Source: CAVVIO01 sp963748095 (GTDB taxonomy: Bacteria > Bacteroidota > Bacteroidia > Bacteroidales > UBA10428). Taken from it: 64,000 bases of DNA. Each line of letters begins with the position of its first letter. The stretch's first letter is position 1. The notes under the pieces were generated by a model that saw nothing but the letters and a program-made list of their open reading frames with translations, searched no databases and was not told the DNA's origin. The position numbers and the translations under genes are program-made. The stretch is from NCBI GenBank assembly GCA_963748095.1, contig CAVVIO010000003.1:72637-136636 (forward strand). Reading direction: 5' to 3'. Below are positions 19,089-28,850 of the stretch, in pieces.

Positions 19089-19167
19089 ACCGGCAAACCG
19101 TTTATAATTAGGAAAAAAAGTTGTTGGTGATTTTTATATTTTTGTATTAAAATTTAACAACCTGCTT

Positions 19168-19827
19168 ATGAAAAAGGTATTTTTTTTAATAACTATATTC
19201 CTGTTGGTTTTACAATATGCAAAAGGTCAGGAACAGCGACTGCGTTTAGGGGTTTTTGTGGATCCTCAATTTTCATGGCTTTCTCCGGATGCACGAAACA
19301 TCGATAAAAAGGGAACGCATCTTGGTGTTAATGCCGGCATTGTAATGGATAAATTTTTTCAGAAACACTATGCTTTTACTACCGGTTTGTCAATTGGAAG
19401 CCAGGGCGGCGGATTGACTTTCGGTGAGATGTCATCCATACATGTGTACGATTCAATTGAAGCCATCCCTGTTGGTACTACTGTAAACTATAAACTTAAA
19501 TACATTACCGTACCCATAGGATTGAAATTTACAACAAACCAGATAGGGTATGCTACTTTTTACGCACAGGTGGGGTTTACCTGTCAGCTCAATGTACAGG
19601 CAAAAGCAGTATCTGAAGCTATTAATGTAAAGAATGATGATATTTCGAAAGAGATCAACCTTTTTAATGTAGGATATCATTTTGGCGGAGGTATAGAATA
19701 TTCACTGGGCGGACAAACAGCAATTACTGCCGGGATCATCTATACTAACGGATTTACTGATATAACTACCAGTAGCTATAAAGTCTCCTCGAAAGTTGTG
19801 TCTATAAGATTAGGAATGTTATTTTGA
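19168..19827 (+). CDS. Porin-family outer membrane beta-barrel protein
   Basis: 219 residues. Signal peptide to about residue 20 (QYAKGQ), then alternating strands ending in VVSIRLGMLF, whose last residue is aromatic as in Omp85/PorT-like barrels. It resembles the outer membrane beta-barrel (PorT-like) domain of Bacteroidota. A -7-like TATTTTTG (19137-19144) lies 24 bases before the ATG but I see no matching -33 box. No specific substrate is suggested. Confidence 0.78.
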   Translation: MKKVFFLITIFLLVLQYAKGQEQRLRLGVFVDPQFSWLSPDARNIDKKGTHLGVNAGIVMDKFFQKHYAFTTGLSIGSQGGGLTFGEMSSIHVYDSIEAIPVGTTVNYKLKYITVPIGLKFTTNQIGYATFYAQVGFTCQLNVQAKAVSEAINVKNDDISKEINLFNVGYHFGGGIEYSLGGQTAITAGIIYTNGFTDITTSSYKVSSKVVSIRLGMLF

Positions 19828-19836
19828 GCAGAAAGC

Positions 19837-21492
19837 ATGAAAATTACATTAGTGCAATTAAATTATATGATTGGGGCGTTTGACGATAATTCAAACGCTA
19901 TTATTTCCGCAATTCATGAAGCGAGGGAAGAAGGCGCTGATCTTGTTATTTTTTCCGAACTATCGGTATGTGGTTACCCGCCACTCGATTTACTGGAACA
20001 CCGCGCATTTGTTGAAAAATGCGAGAATTATGTGGAAATAATCGCAAAAGAGACCAGTGATATTGCAGTAATTATTGGATCACCAAGGGTTAATACAAAT
20101 TCCGAGGGGAAGAACCTTTATAATTCGGCCTATTTCATTCACAACAGAAAAATAGTGGAGGTATTTAACAAAAGCCTGCTACCTACTTATGATATTTTTG
20201 ATGAATCGAGGTATTTTGAACCGGGAAGAACCTATAAAATAATTGACTACCAGGGTTTAAAAATTGCAGTGACCATTTGCGAAGATTTATGGTATGATCA
20301 ACCTTTGCTTTCCGATTTTGGTAAAAGCAAACTTTATACGGTGAACCCGATGGAAAAACTGGCTGAACTGCATCCCGACCTGGTAATTAACATTGCAGCA
20401 TCTCCGTTTTCATATACCCAGGAAAACGTTAAAAATGAAATACTTCGCAGCAATGCCAGCAGATATGGATTACCAATAGTATATGTGAATCAGATCGGCG
20501 CCAATACCGAATTGATATTCGATGGTGCATCGCGGGTTTTGAATTCTAAAGGGAAAGTAGTAATGCGATTGAAATCTTTTTTAGAAGACAGACAAACCAT
20601 TGATTTTAATGAGATCGAACAGATAGATGCTGATTACACCGACCCGTTAAAAGACAATCAAACCGGAAAAATTCACGATGCACTGATACTTGGACTTAAA
20701 GACTATTTTGGAAAAATGGGATTTAAGAAAACGGTACTCGGACTTTCTGGTGGGATTGACTCTGCTGTTACTTGTGTTTTGGCAGTACGTGCCCTTGGGA
20801 AGGAAAATGTAAGAGTTCTGTTAATGCCTTCGAAATATTCCACAGATCATTCCATTACCGATGCACAAAAACTTGCAGATAACCTCGGCATTTCTTATGA
20901 CATTATAAGTATTCGTGAAATTTTTGAACGTTTTGAGCATGAATTGAAGCCTGTTTTTGGGAATTTGCCTTTTGATATTGCCGAAGAAAATCTGCAGGCA
21001 CGAATCAGGGGAACCCTGTTAATGGCCGTTTCAAATAAATTCGGAAGTATTTTACTGAATACTTCCAATAAAAGCGAGGCGGCTGTCGGCTATGGTACCC
21101 TGTACGGCGATATGAATGGCGGATTGTCGGTTTTAGGTGATGTTTATAAAACAGATGTCTATAAACTGGCACATTATATTAACCGCGATAAAGAGGTCAT
21201 TCCGGTTAACACCATTGAAAAAGCTCCTTCAGCGGAATTACGGCCCGATCAGAAAGATGCCGATTCGTTGCCTGATTATGACCTGCTGGATTCGATCCTG
21301 TTTCATTACATTGAAAAAAGACAATCGGTGGAAGAAATTGTTTCCCTGAATATTGACAGGGAAACGGTTGAAAAAGTACTTAAACTGGTAAATACAAATG
21401 AATACAAGCGTTTTCAGACTCCCCCTATTTTAAGGATATCTTCAAAGGCCTTTGGTCCCGGAAGACGCATGCCGCTGGTTGCAAAATATTAA
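19837..21492 (+). CDS. nadE: Glutamine-dependent NAD+ synthetase
   Basis: 551 residues with two domains. The N-terminal nitrilase-like glutaminase has the Glu-Lys-Cys triad: FSELSVCGYPP (Glu), FNKSLLPTYDIFDE (Lys) and TICEDLWYD (Cys). The C-terminal ATP pyrophosphatase domain has GLSGGIDSAV and the later KSEAAVGYGTLYGDMNGGL. It makes NAD+ from deaminated NAD+ with ammonia from glutamine, in the last step of NAD synthesis. It begins 10 bases after the porin-like gene. Confidence 0.96.
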   Translation: MKITLVQLNYMIGAFDDNSNAIISAIHEAREEGADLVIFSELSVCGYPPLDLLEHRAFVEKCENYVEIIAKETSDIAVIIGSPRVNTNSEGKNLYNSAYFIHNRKIVEVFNKSLLPTYDIFDESRYFEPGRTYKIIDYQGLKIAVTICEDLWYDQPLLSDFGKSKLYTVNPMEKLAELHPDLVINIAASPFSYTQENVKNEILRSNASRYGLPIVYVNQIGANTELIFDGASRVLNSKGKVVMRLKSFLEDRQTIDFNEIEQIDADYTDPLKDNQTGKIHDALILGLKDYFGKMGFKKTVLGLSGGIDSAVTCVLAVRALGKENVRVLLMPSKYSTDHSITDAQKLADNLGISYDIISIREIFERFEHELKPVFGNLPFDIAEENLQARIRGTLLMAVSNKFGSILLNTSNKSEAAVGYGTLYGDMNGGLSVLGDVYKTDVYKLAHYINRDKEVIPVNTIEKAPSAELRPDQKDADSLPDYDLLDSILFHYIEKRQSVEEIVSLNIDRETVEKVLKLVNTNEYKRFQTPPILRISSKAFGPGRRMPLVAKY

Positions 21493-21568
21493 GTTTGAAA
21501 TTTTATTTGTTTTAGTATTATATTATTTTAAAGCATCATTTCAAATCGCTATATAGGTATTCAAAGAA

Positions 21569-22261
21569 ATGGAAATTCACTGTCATGACTTTTTAGATCA
21601 GGAAAAATCTGTTTTTAATGTTTTACGAACAGATGAAAGAGAGATAATCGAACGCAATTATCAATGCAAACTGGTAAAACGTGGAGAGGTAATCTTCCGC
21701 GAGGGAGAGCACCCGGTTGGACTGATCTGTTTATCAAACGGGAAAGTAAAGGTGTATAAAGAGGGTATAGGCGGACGTGATCAGATAATCAGGATGGCCA
21801 GGCCCGTAGGATTCATCGGTTACCGGGCATTATTTGCAGAAGAACGGCATAAAGCTACTGCTGTGGCAATCGAAGATTCCAGTATCTGCATTATCGAGAA
21901 AGAAACACTATTCAAAGTCATGCAAAAAAACAGTGCGCTTACCATGAATATTATCAAAGCTTTTGCAACAGAACTTGGTTTTACCATCAATCGCATTGTT
22001 TCCCTGACACAGAAACATGTGAGGGGCAGATTGGCGGAATCATTATTATTCCTTGCAGATACTTACGGATATGAATCCGATGGCAGTACCCTGAGAATTT
22101 ACCTGCGTCGTGAAGAACTGGCCAGCCTTTCTGGAATGACAACCTCTAATGCCATACGTACACTTTCTAATTTTTCGGATGAAAATATTATTGCCCTGAC
22201 CGGGAAAAATATAAAAATCCTTGATGCTTCCGGTTTGAAGAATATAAGCGAACGGGGCTAA
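21569..22261 (+). CDS. Crp/Fnr-family transcription regulator
   Basis: 230 residues. An N-terminal cyclic-nucleotide-binding-like beta roll (about residues 18-125, GEVIFREGEHPVGL) and a C-terminal winged helix with LRREELASLSGMTTSNAIRTLSNF (recognition helix). Lone cysteines at about 5 and 33 do not form the FNR iron-sulfur set. The effector is unknown. Its stop overlaps the opposite-strand sugar-binding gene by 4 bases. Confidence 0.9.
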   Translation: MEIHCHDFLDQEKSVFNVLRTDEREIIERNYQCKLVKRGEVIFREGEHPVGLICLSNGKVKVYKEGIGGRDQIIRMARPVGFIGYRALFAEERHKATAVAIEDSSICIIEKETLFKVMQKNSALTMNIIKAFATELGFTINRIVSLTQKHVRGRLAESLLFLADTYGYESDGSTLRIYLRREELASLSGMTTSNAIRTLSNFSDENIIALTGKNIKILDASGLKNISERG

Positions 22262-23265
22262 TCCGCATGCTCATAGATTTTATTTTCTTTTAGGTACCCA
22301 TCAGCAATTACCGTGAGTTTAATGGTTTCTTTATTTACTGACATAGCAGGTAGTAGAATGGAAGGAACAAGTATTTTACCATTGTTAACGGATAATGGTA
22401 TATTCGTTGTTAATTTGTTTCTGATAATATCCATCGAAGTTTTTGCTGCAACTGTTGCAATTGCTTCAATAGGTTTGTAAACTGTCATAGCCTGCGTACC
22501 TGCAACAATCCTTTGAATAGCGGCTAATTCAGCATCCTGCCCGCACAAGTAAATCCTGCCGTCTAAATGCACTTCTTTCAGTGCGGCTGTTATTCCGGAT
22601 GCTATTTCATCGTTAGCAGCGATTACAGCATCTACATTATTATTTGTTTTTCGAAGGCATTCTTTCATTTTATCATATCCTTCCCCGGCGCTCCAGTGAG
22701 AAACATACTGATCGTAAACGATATTAATAGAGCCATTATCAACGTATGGTTGAAGCACGCTCATCTGACCAAGTTTCAGTAAAAAAGAATTGTTATCGGT
22801 TATAGCCCCTCCAATAATTGCAAAATTTCCGGCAGGGCAGATCTTTGTGAGATATTCGGCTTGTAGTCTTCCTACGTCGACATTATCAAAAGAAATGTAA
22901 AAATCGAGGTTGCAGTTTTTTATTAGCCTGTCGTAAGAGAGCACTCTTACGTGGTTCTTGTGGGCCAGTTTAACAATATCTGCTGCTTTATCCTGATCAA
23001 CAGGTATTACAACAAGTAAATGCACTCCATTATCTATAAGTTCTCTGGCTTGTTCCAATTGTTTGTCGGCATCACCATTTGCCAACCTGTAAATTGTTTC
23101 TCCACCCAGTTCTTTAATTTTACTCGTAAATATATCCCTGTCTTTTGCCCATCTTTCCTGTTCAAGACTGTCCATTAAAAGACCGATTTTAATCTTTTTT
23201 GAACATTCACAGAACAATAAAGCTGTCAGTAAGGCTACCAGAATAATAATGATTTTCGTTTTCAT
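22258..23265 (-). CDS. Sugar-binding lipoprotein (periplasmic binding protein, xylose/ribose type)
   Basis: 335 residues. The leader ends in a lipobox (LLFCEC; Cys 19 or 21), then a LacI/ribose-binding type I fold: KIGLLMDSLEQERWAKDRDIF, NGDADKQLEQARELIDNGVHLLVVIPVD, VRVLSYDRLI, and NDEIASGI plus CGQDAELAAIQRI in the C lobe. This resembles xylose-binding proteins. No ABC ATPase or permease adjoins it, so it may be a sensor partner or an orphan component. It ends in a 4-base tail-to-tail overlap with the Crp/Fnr gene, leaving no room for a terminator between them. Confidence 0.85.
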   Translation of the reverse strand: MKTKIIIILVALLTALLFCECSKKIKIGLLMDSLEQERWAKDRDIFTSKIKELGGETIYRLANGDADKQLEQARELIDNGVHLLVVIPVDQDKAADIVKLAHKNHVRVLSYDRLIKNCNLDFYISFDNVDVGRLQAEYLTKICPAGNFAIIGGAITDNNSFLLKLGQMSVLQPYVDNGSINIVYDQYVSHWSAGEGYDKMKECLRKTNNNVDAVIAANDEIASGITAALKEVHLDGRIYLCGQDAELAAIQRIVAGTQAMTVYKPIEAIATVAAKTSMDIIRNKLTTNIPLSVNNGKILVPSILLPAMSVNKETIKLTVIADGYLKENKIYEHAD

Positions 23266-23390
23266 GGCCTAAGGTTTATTTATGAATACTATGAGACCAT
23301 ATGAGAAAAGTGTAAGTAAGTTACGAAAAAAAGCGTTTTAAATCAATTATTAACTGTTTCTTTTAGCTTTTTTTGTAAAGTAAAGGAAGA

Positions 23391-24404
23391 TTATTTTGCA
23401 GCCAGTTCCTCCAGCTTTTTTATCACCTGTTCAGGTTGGATAGCCCTGATACATTTACAATCCATGCTTTTTCGGCAATCGTTACAGGTTTTGGTTAATA
23501 CCAGGTAACCGGCATTTTTACCAAGGGGAGCCCATCGTCCTGGATGAATAGGATGCATAGGTGCATATAAACCGACAGCAACTTTACCAAGGGCCGCAGC
23601 TATATGAAGAGGGCCTGTACTGGCAGCCACAATTCCATCAGCTTTGCCAATAAAATTGATAAATTGAGGCAAGGTAAATTTTCCCGTAAGATCAGTGATT
23701 TTACTTGCCTGTTCCTCCAGAAATGATTTCATGGATTTTCCTTCTTCTGCCGTTCCTGTGATAAAAATGTTGTAGGTATCCTTTGGCAGGAGTTGTATGA
23801 GTTTCGCATAGTTGTTTAGGCCCCATTCACGGGCGCTACCTTTGGAACGCGGATGCAATATCAAATTAAAACGATCGCCTGCAGTTAATTGATGGATAAA
23901 ATTATCTGAATGTTTTTCGGGTGTTATTCCATAAAACCCGGTAATTTCTGTCAGAGTGGGATCGACGGGTATTCCCAGGGAATTTAACAACGAGAAATTC
24001 AACTGAGCTTCATGTAATTCCGATTTTTTCCGGCTGAAATTCACTGTTTTGTTGCAATATAAATAATGGTACCACCGGTGCGATGTTCCTATTCGCATTG
24101 CAATACCGGCTCTCCCGGCTGCTTTAGCAATTTGTTTGTTGGGAAAAATGTGTACGATCGTATCGGCATCGGTTTTACGTAATTCTGCAGCTTGTCGGCT
24201 TAATGGCAGATTTTCGATATGATCCCAGTTCAGGAATTCATCCACATGTGTCGACAATTTTACAACAGGTTCCGTATAGGTTCTACCCAGAAAAATGATT
24301 TTACATCCCGGCAGGTATTTTTTAAGGGCTCCTGCCACGGGGAGTGTCAATACCACATCACCTATGCTGTCGGTACGGCTTATGATGATACATTCAGAAG
24401 TCAT
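23391..24404 (-). CDS. Family 9 glycosyltransferase (heptosyltransferase-like)
   Basis: 337 residues. SRTDSIGDVVLTLPVAGALKK at the N-terminus and the nucleotide-sugar region around FNLILHPRSKGSAREW and ASTGPLHIAAALGK identify the GT9 fold, as in WaaC/WaaF heptosyltransferases. The C-terminus carries a Cys-rich segment (CNDCRKSMDCKCI) common in this family. It overlaps the next gene upstream by 4 bases (24401-24404). The cluster of three glycosyltransferases points to LPS core or glycan assembly. Confidence 0.88.
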   Translation of the reverse strand: MTSECIIISRTDSIGDVVLTLPVAGALKKYLPGCKIIFLGRTYTEPVVKLSTHVDEFLNWDHIENLPLSRQAAELRKTDADTIVHIFPNKQIAKAAGRAGIAMRIGTSHRWYHYLYCNKTVNFSRKKSELHEAQLNFSLLNSLGIPVDPTLTEITGFYGITPEKHSDNFIHQLTAGDRFNLILHPRSKGSAREWGLNNYAKLIQLLPKDTYNIFITGTAEEGKSMKSFLEEQASKITDLTGKFTLPQFINFIGKADGIVAASTGPLHIAAALGKVAVGLYAPMHPIHPGRWAPLGKNAGYLVLTKTCNDCRKSMDCKCIRAIQPEQVIKKLEELAAK

Positions 24405-25168
24405 TTATTTCTGGTTTTTGCAGACAATTCCAGTTTTCTTAATTTACTGTATTTTAAATAGGTGGCATAGGCAGAGATCCTGCTAATGGTAAATCCGGGA
24501 ATGCCATCCAGGAAACCTAGTCTTATCAAATAATCCTTTAAGAATTTAACAACCGGACTAAACAGGATTTTTACTGCCGGTGATTTTTTTCCCTGGTTGA
24601 ACAGATCAAGCGAGGCGATATCGGTGAACTTTTGTGCTTTTTGCAAATGATCTTTTACCGAATAGAAAGAATAATGAAAGATATCGCCTTTAAGATGTGT
24701 AACAGTTACTTTTTTAGTGAAGTTAATAATTTCATGAATTTCACCTTTCCACCGGCCTTGCTGTTTATTCCATAATCTGATCTTGGTGTCCGGGTACCAT
24801 CCGCCATGCCTGATCCAGTTTCCGCAATAGTTGGTAAGCCGGTTCATTTTATAAGCCCCTGAAAAGCCTTTATCTTTAACTTCCCTGATGGACAGTTGAA
24901 GCTCCGGTGACAATTCTTCATCGGCATCTATCGACAGGATATAGTCGTGCGAGGCAATTTCGTTCCCGAAATTTTTAGTAGCCGAATATCCTTCCCACTT
25001 TCGCTGATAAAATTTAACGTTATACATCCTGCATATCTCTGCGGTTTTATCTTCAGAAAAAGAGTCGATCACCACAATTTCATCCGCTACTGAAGTTACT
25101 GATTTCAGGCACCGGTCGAGATTCTTTTCTTCGTTATATGTAATTAGTACTACTGATAGTGGTGTCAT
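24401..25168 (-). CDS. Family 2 glycosyltransferase (LPS core type)
   Basis: 255 residues. LSVVLITYNEEKNLDRCLKSV and VVIDSFSEDKTAEIC open the GT-A domain and LSIDADEELSPEL gives the DxD. The ending (KFLKDYLIRLGFLDGIPGF) is typical of the WaaE/KdtX-like glucosyltransferases. It lies between the GT4 and GT9 genes with tight spacing (10 and -4 bases), so it is part of the same operon. Confidence 0.88.
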   Translation of the reverse strand: MTPLSVVLITYNEEKNLDRCLKSVTSVADEIVVIDSFSEDKTAEICRMYNVKFYQRKWEGYSATKNFGNEIASHDYILSIDADEELSPELQLSIREVKDKGFSGAYKMNRLTNYCGNWIRHGGWYPDTKIRLWNKQQGRWKGEIHEIINFTKKVTVTHLKGDIFHYSFYSVKDHLQKAQKFTDIASLDLFNQGKKSPAVKILFSPVVKFLKDYLIRLGFLDGIPGFTISRISAYATYLKYSKLRKLELSAKTRNK

Positions 25169-25178
25169 ACAGGTAAAT

Positions 25179-26318
25179 TTATTGTTTTTCCGTCTGTAAT
25201 TTCAGGATCAGTTTTTCAAAACCGGTGCATTCGGTATTTTTATCATATTTATCACATGCTTCTTTTTTTGCCTGCGTACTGAATTCTTTCAGCATGGCCG
25301 GATGGGTTATCAGGCGGATAAACTTTCTGGTAAAATCCTCCAGGTTACCGGGATCATAGAGAACCCCGAATTTTCCGTTTCCAAGAATTTCAGGCGTTCC
25401 TCCCGAGTTATTTCCGATCACCGGAACACCCGATGCCATTGCCTCAATTGTCACCATCCCGAAAGTCTCACGGTCGGTAGCCATTGCAAACACATCAATA
25501 GCTTTATAAAACTGTACTGTATTTTCTGTAAAAGGACGAAAATGGATATGATCTTCCAGTTTTAAATCAACGATCATTTTCTTCAGCAGGTCAAAATAAT
25601 CGTCGCTTGTATTCAGGGTTTTGGCTCCCATTATCAGCAGGTCAGTTTCGGTATTCTGCTCTTTTAACTTGTGAATGGCTTCTATCAGGAATTTTTGACC
25701 TTTTAAAGGATCGATACGGCCCAATATGCCTAAAATTTTTCTATCCGGAGGTAACTTTAGCATTTTCCGGGCCTCTTCTTTTGTAAGGCTGCTTTGAGTA
25801 AAAATTCCGGTATCGATACAAAGTGGGATAACATGTACTTTCTCAGGATTGAAGCGGGTTCGCTGTTCTACTTCTTCAGCCAGAAATTGCAAAGGACTTA
25901 TCCATGCATCGAGACGGGCAAATCTCCATGTATGCAAGAGATCATTCTTGTGAATGCCGATCTGCATTTGCTGGTGATAAATCAGTTTCAGGTCTTTTTT
26001 AAAATAGCTTTTTACCAGCGCTCCCAGGCTGATGTCTTTGTTTGTTCCGATAAAAAGTATATTAATACCTTCTCTTTCCAGTAATCCGGAAAGTCTTCGG
26101 GCTGCAGCAATATCAGCATATTTATGATTGTCTTTAACATGAATTATTTTTAGATTTTTCTTCTCTGCATTCAGAATTATTGGAGTATCCGGCAAACCGA
26201 AAACCAAAATATCCCAACCGCGATCTTCTAACCATTCCAGTATTCTGAGTATGTTGATCTCCAGTCCTCCGTAACTTTTAGAACTGCAATAAAATCCTAT
26301 CAGGGGTTTACCTGTCAC
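25179..26318 (-). CDS. Family 4 glycosyltransferase
   Basis: 379 residues. Two Rossmann lobes of the GT-B fold. The C-terminal donor-binding lobe has LGILGRIDPLKGQKFLIEA and the EX7E motif in ETFGMVTIEAMASGVPVIGNNSGGTPEIL. The N-terminal CSSKSYGGLEINIL is the acceptor loop. It likely adds a hexose to LPS core. First gene of the three-gene run, 36 bases after murF-alr. Confidence 0.9.
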   Translation of the reverse strand: MTGKPLIGFYCSSKSYGGLEINILRILEWLEDRGWDILVFGLPDTPIILNAEKKNLKIIHVKDNHKYADIAAARRLSGLLEREGINILFIGTNKDISLGALVKSYFKKDLKLIYHQQMQIGIHKNDLLHTWRFARLDAWISPLQFLAEEVEQRTRFNPEKVHVIPLCIDTGIFTQSSLTKEEARKMLKLPPDRKILGILGRIDPLKGQKFLIEAIHKLKEQNTETDLLIMGAKTLNTSDDYFDLLKKMIVDLKLEDHIHFRPFTENTVQFYKAIDVFAMATDRETFGMVTIEAMASGVPVIGNNSGGTPEILGNGKFGVLYDPGNLEDFTRKFIRLITHPAMLKEFSTQAKKEACDKYDKNTECTGFEKLILKLQTEKQ

Positions 26319-26354
26319 TTGAAAAATTGTTAGTCAAATTAATATATTATATGA

Positions 26355-28820
26355 TTATTCTCTGTAATAAATACGTTTTACTCTTGATGAAATATCTGTA
26401 AGTAATTCATACGGAATGGTTCCGATTTCTTTGCTCAGTTCTTCGATCGGATTTTTTTTACCGAAAAGAATAACTTCATCGCCTTCACTGGCTGGTATTC
26501 CGGTAAGATCTACCATACACATATCCATACAAATATCACCAACGGTTTTGGCAAAATGGCCGTTAATATACATTTTTCCCACACCGTTGCCAAATTTACG
26601 GTCGTAACCGTCGGCATACCCTATTGGTATAATGCCCAGAATAATGTCGTGATCAAATTTACCATGACGGTTATAACCGATTGTATCACCTGCAGGAACC
26701 GGTTTGATTTGCGAAATAATGCTCTTTAAAGTGCTTACTTTTTGAAGTTTGTCGGGGTTAGCAGAACTGACGCCATGTAGTCCGATGCCCAGCCTTACCA
26801 TATCGTAATGGGCTTCGGGGAAACGTTCGATACCAGATGAGTTTAAGATATGCCGCAGTGGTTTTATATTACACGTTTCCATAATTTTTTCGCTCAGCAC
26901 TTCAAATTTTCTGATCTGTCCCCTTGTAAATTGATCCTGTTTGGGATCGTCACTGGCTGCCAGATGGGAAAAGATGGTGGCTACCTCAATCTGTCTGTAT
27001 TCCAGAAGGAATTTTATCAACGGATCAATTTCTGTTTCAATAAACCCAAGCCGGTGCATACCTGTATCGAGTTTCAGATGAATGGGATAGCTGATTACCG
27101 GATAATGTACCAGAATTTTCGCAAAGCTTTTCAGTGACGAGATATTATATATTTCGGGTTCAAGATTATAGTGGATCATTTGTTCGAATCCGGCTTCTTC
27201 CGGATTCATAACCATAATAGGAAGTGTAATGCCGGCCTTTCGTAGTTCTATGCCTTCATCTGCATAGGCTACGGCTAAATAATCTATTCCCTGATGTTGC
27301 AGCTCATTAGCAATTTCATAGGTTCCCGATCCGTATGAAAGGGCTTTTACCATCACCATGATACGTGTTTTTCCTTTTAACAGCGACCGGTAAAAGTTCA
27401 GATTATGTACAAGGGCATCCAGGTTAATTTCCAGTACTGTCTGATGGCTTTTTTCTTCCAGGATTGTTGTAATCTTTTCAAATTCAAATACCCGGGCGCC
27501 TTTTATCAGTATAGATTCATTATTAAAATTTACAGACTGTATATTTTCCAGAAATTGCCCGGTATTATCGTAAAAAGAGGTTTTCTCACCGAAAAGTTGC
27601 TGATTGCGTTTTATAGCTTCCCCAATTCCGATAAACCTGTTGATATTGTATTTTTTGATAAGAGCAGCAACTTCTTTATAAAGCTTTTTTTCCCCGAGGC
27701 CGCTTTGGAAGATATCAGAAAGTATGACTGTTCGGGAAGAATGCTGGCGTTGTTGTTTCAAAAAATCAAGGGCAATGGTCAATGAATTAATGTCGGAATT
27801 ATAACTGTCGTTTAGCAATGTACAACGGTTAATGCCTTTTTTCTGTTCCAGGCGCATGGCTACAGGTGAAAGCTTTTCGAGCCATCCTGCAATTTGTTTC
27901 GGGGGGTACTCCAGTAATGTGAGCAATGTAAGTACCTGAAGGGCATTTTCAATGGAAGCGTCGTCACTGAATGGAATTCTTACCTTATCTCGAACAGATG
28001 CTGTTTGATATTCGATTTGAGTATAATTTCCTGATATTTGCTTTCCGGTGACCCTCAGGTAAGCATTTTCTTTTTGTGACCAGTCTATTAACCGGATGTC
28101 TTTGTGAAAGGGATAATGCCTGATTGTATTTTCCAGAACGGGATTATCCCTGCAAAAAACCAAAATTTTAGAATTTTTGAAAAGCTCCAGTTTTTCTTTT
28201 ATTTTTTCTTCAAGGCTTGTGAAATTTTCCTGATGAGCAGTTCCGATATTTGTGAATATCCCAATAACAGGATCGATTATAGTCTGCAGATGTTGCATTT
28301 CTCCCGGTTTTGATATGCCTGCTTCGAAAATACCATAGTCATCTTCATTTTCAAGAAGCCAGACCGATAGAGGTACTCCTACCTGTGAATTGTAGCTTTT
28401 CGGGTTTCGTGTTATTTTTTTTTCATTCGACAAGCATTGATACAACCATTCTTTTACAATTGTTTTCCCGTTGCTTCCGGTAATACCAATAACATTTCCC
28501 GGAAAATTATTCCGGTGCATGGCGGCTACTTGTTGTAAAGCACGAAGTGTGTCATCAACAAGTATAAAATTGGAAGAAGAGAGGTTGCCTGTTCTGTCTG
28601 GCATTTTCGATACCATAAAGCCCGATATGCCTTTTGTGGCCAATTCAGGTATGAAGTTATGCCCGTCGTGATTTTCTCCTTTGATAGCAAAGAACAGACT
28701 GGCATCCGAAATATGTCCGGTGCGGCTGTCGATAATCAGTTGCCGGATGGTTACCTGTTCGTTACCCGATAGTTTACCCCCCGTGACGGAAGCTATTTCT
28801 TTGAGTGTATATGCATGCAT
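26355..28820 (-). CDS. Bifunctional MurF / alanine racemase
   Basis: 821 residues. The N-terminal half (to about residue 445) is UDP-MurNAc-tripeptide:D-Ala-D-Ala ligase, with the ATP loop IGITGSNGKT and MurF-like end. The C-terminal half is an alanine racemase, with the PLP lysine in VMVKALSYGSG and the catalytic tyrosine region GDTIGYNRHGKF, then GYADGYDR. The fusion couples supply of D-alanine to its use in the wall precursor and is well known in Bacteroidota. The reading also opens at TTG 28841, but ATG 28820 (MHAYTLKEIAS) is the natural start. It is 30 bases from tdk. Confidence 0.95.
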   Translation of the reverse strand: MHAYTLKEIASVTGGKLSGNEQVTIRQLIIDSRTGHISDASLFFAIKGENHDGHNFIPELATKGISGFMVSKMPDRTGNLSSSNFILVDDTLRALQQVAAMHRNNFPGNVIGITGSNGKTIVKEWLYQCLSNEKKITRNPKSYNSQVGVPLSVWLLENEDDYGIFEAGISKPGEMQHLQTIIDPVIGIFTNIGTAHQENFTSLEEKIKEKLELFKNSKILVFCRDNPVLENTIRHYPFHKDIRLIDWSQKENAYLRVTGKQISGNYTQIEYQTASVRDKVRIPFSDDASIENALQVLTLLTLLEYPPKQIAGWLEKLSPVAMRLEQKKGINRCTLLNDSYNSDINSLTIALDFLKQQRQHSSRTVILSDIFQSGLGEKKLYKEVAALIKKYNINRFIGIGEAIKRNQQLFGEKTSFYDNTGQFLENIQSVNFNNESILIKGARVFEFEKITTILEEKSHQTVLEINLDALVHNLNFYRSLLKGKTRIMVMVKALSYGSGTYEIANELQHQGIDYLAVAYADEGIELRKAGITLPIMVMNPEEAGFEQMIHYNLEPEIYNISSLKSFAKILVHYPVISYPIHLKLDTGMHRLGFIETEIDPLIKFLLEYRQIEVATIFSHLAASDDPKQDQFTRGQIRKFEVLSEKIMETCNIKPLRHILNSSGIERFPEAHYDMVRLGIGLHGVSSANPDKLQKVSTLKSIISQIKPVPAGDTIGYNRHGKFDHDIILGIIPIGYADGYDRKFGNGVGKMYINGHFAKTVGDICMDMCMVDLTGIPASEGDEVILFGKKNPIEELSKEIGTIPYELLTDISSRVKRIYYRE

Positions 28821-28850
28821 ATTATAATAGAATTGCCGCAATAAAATTAA

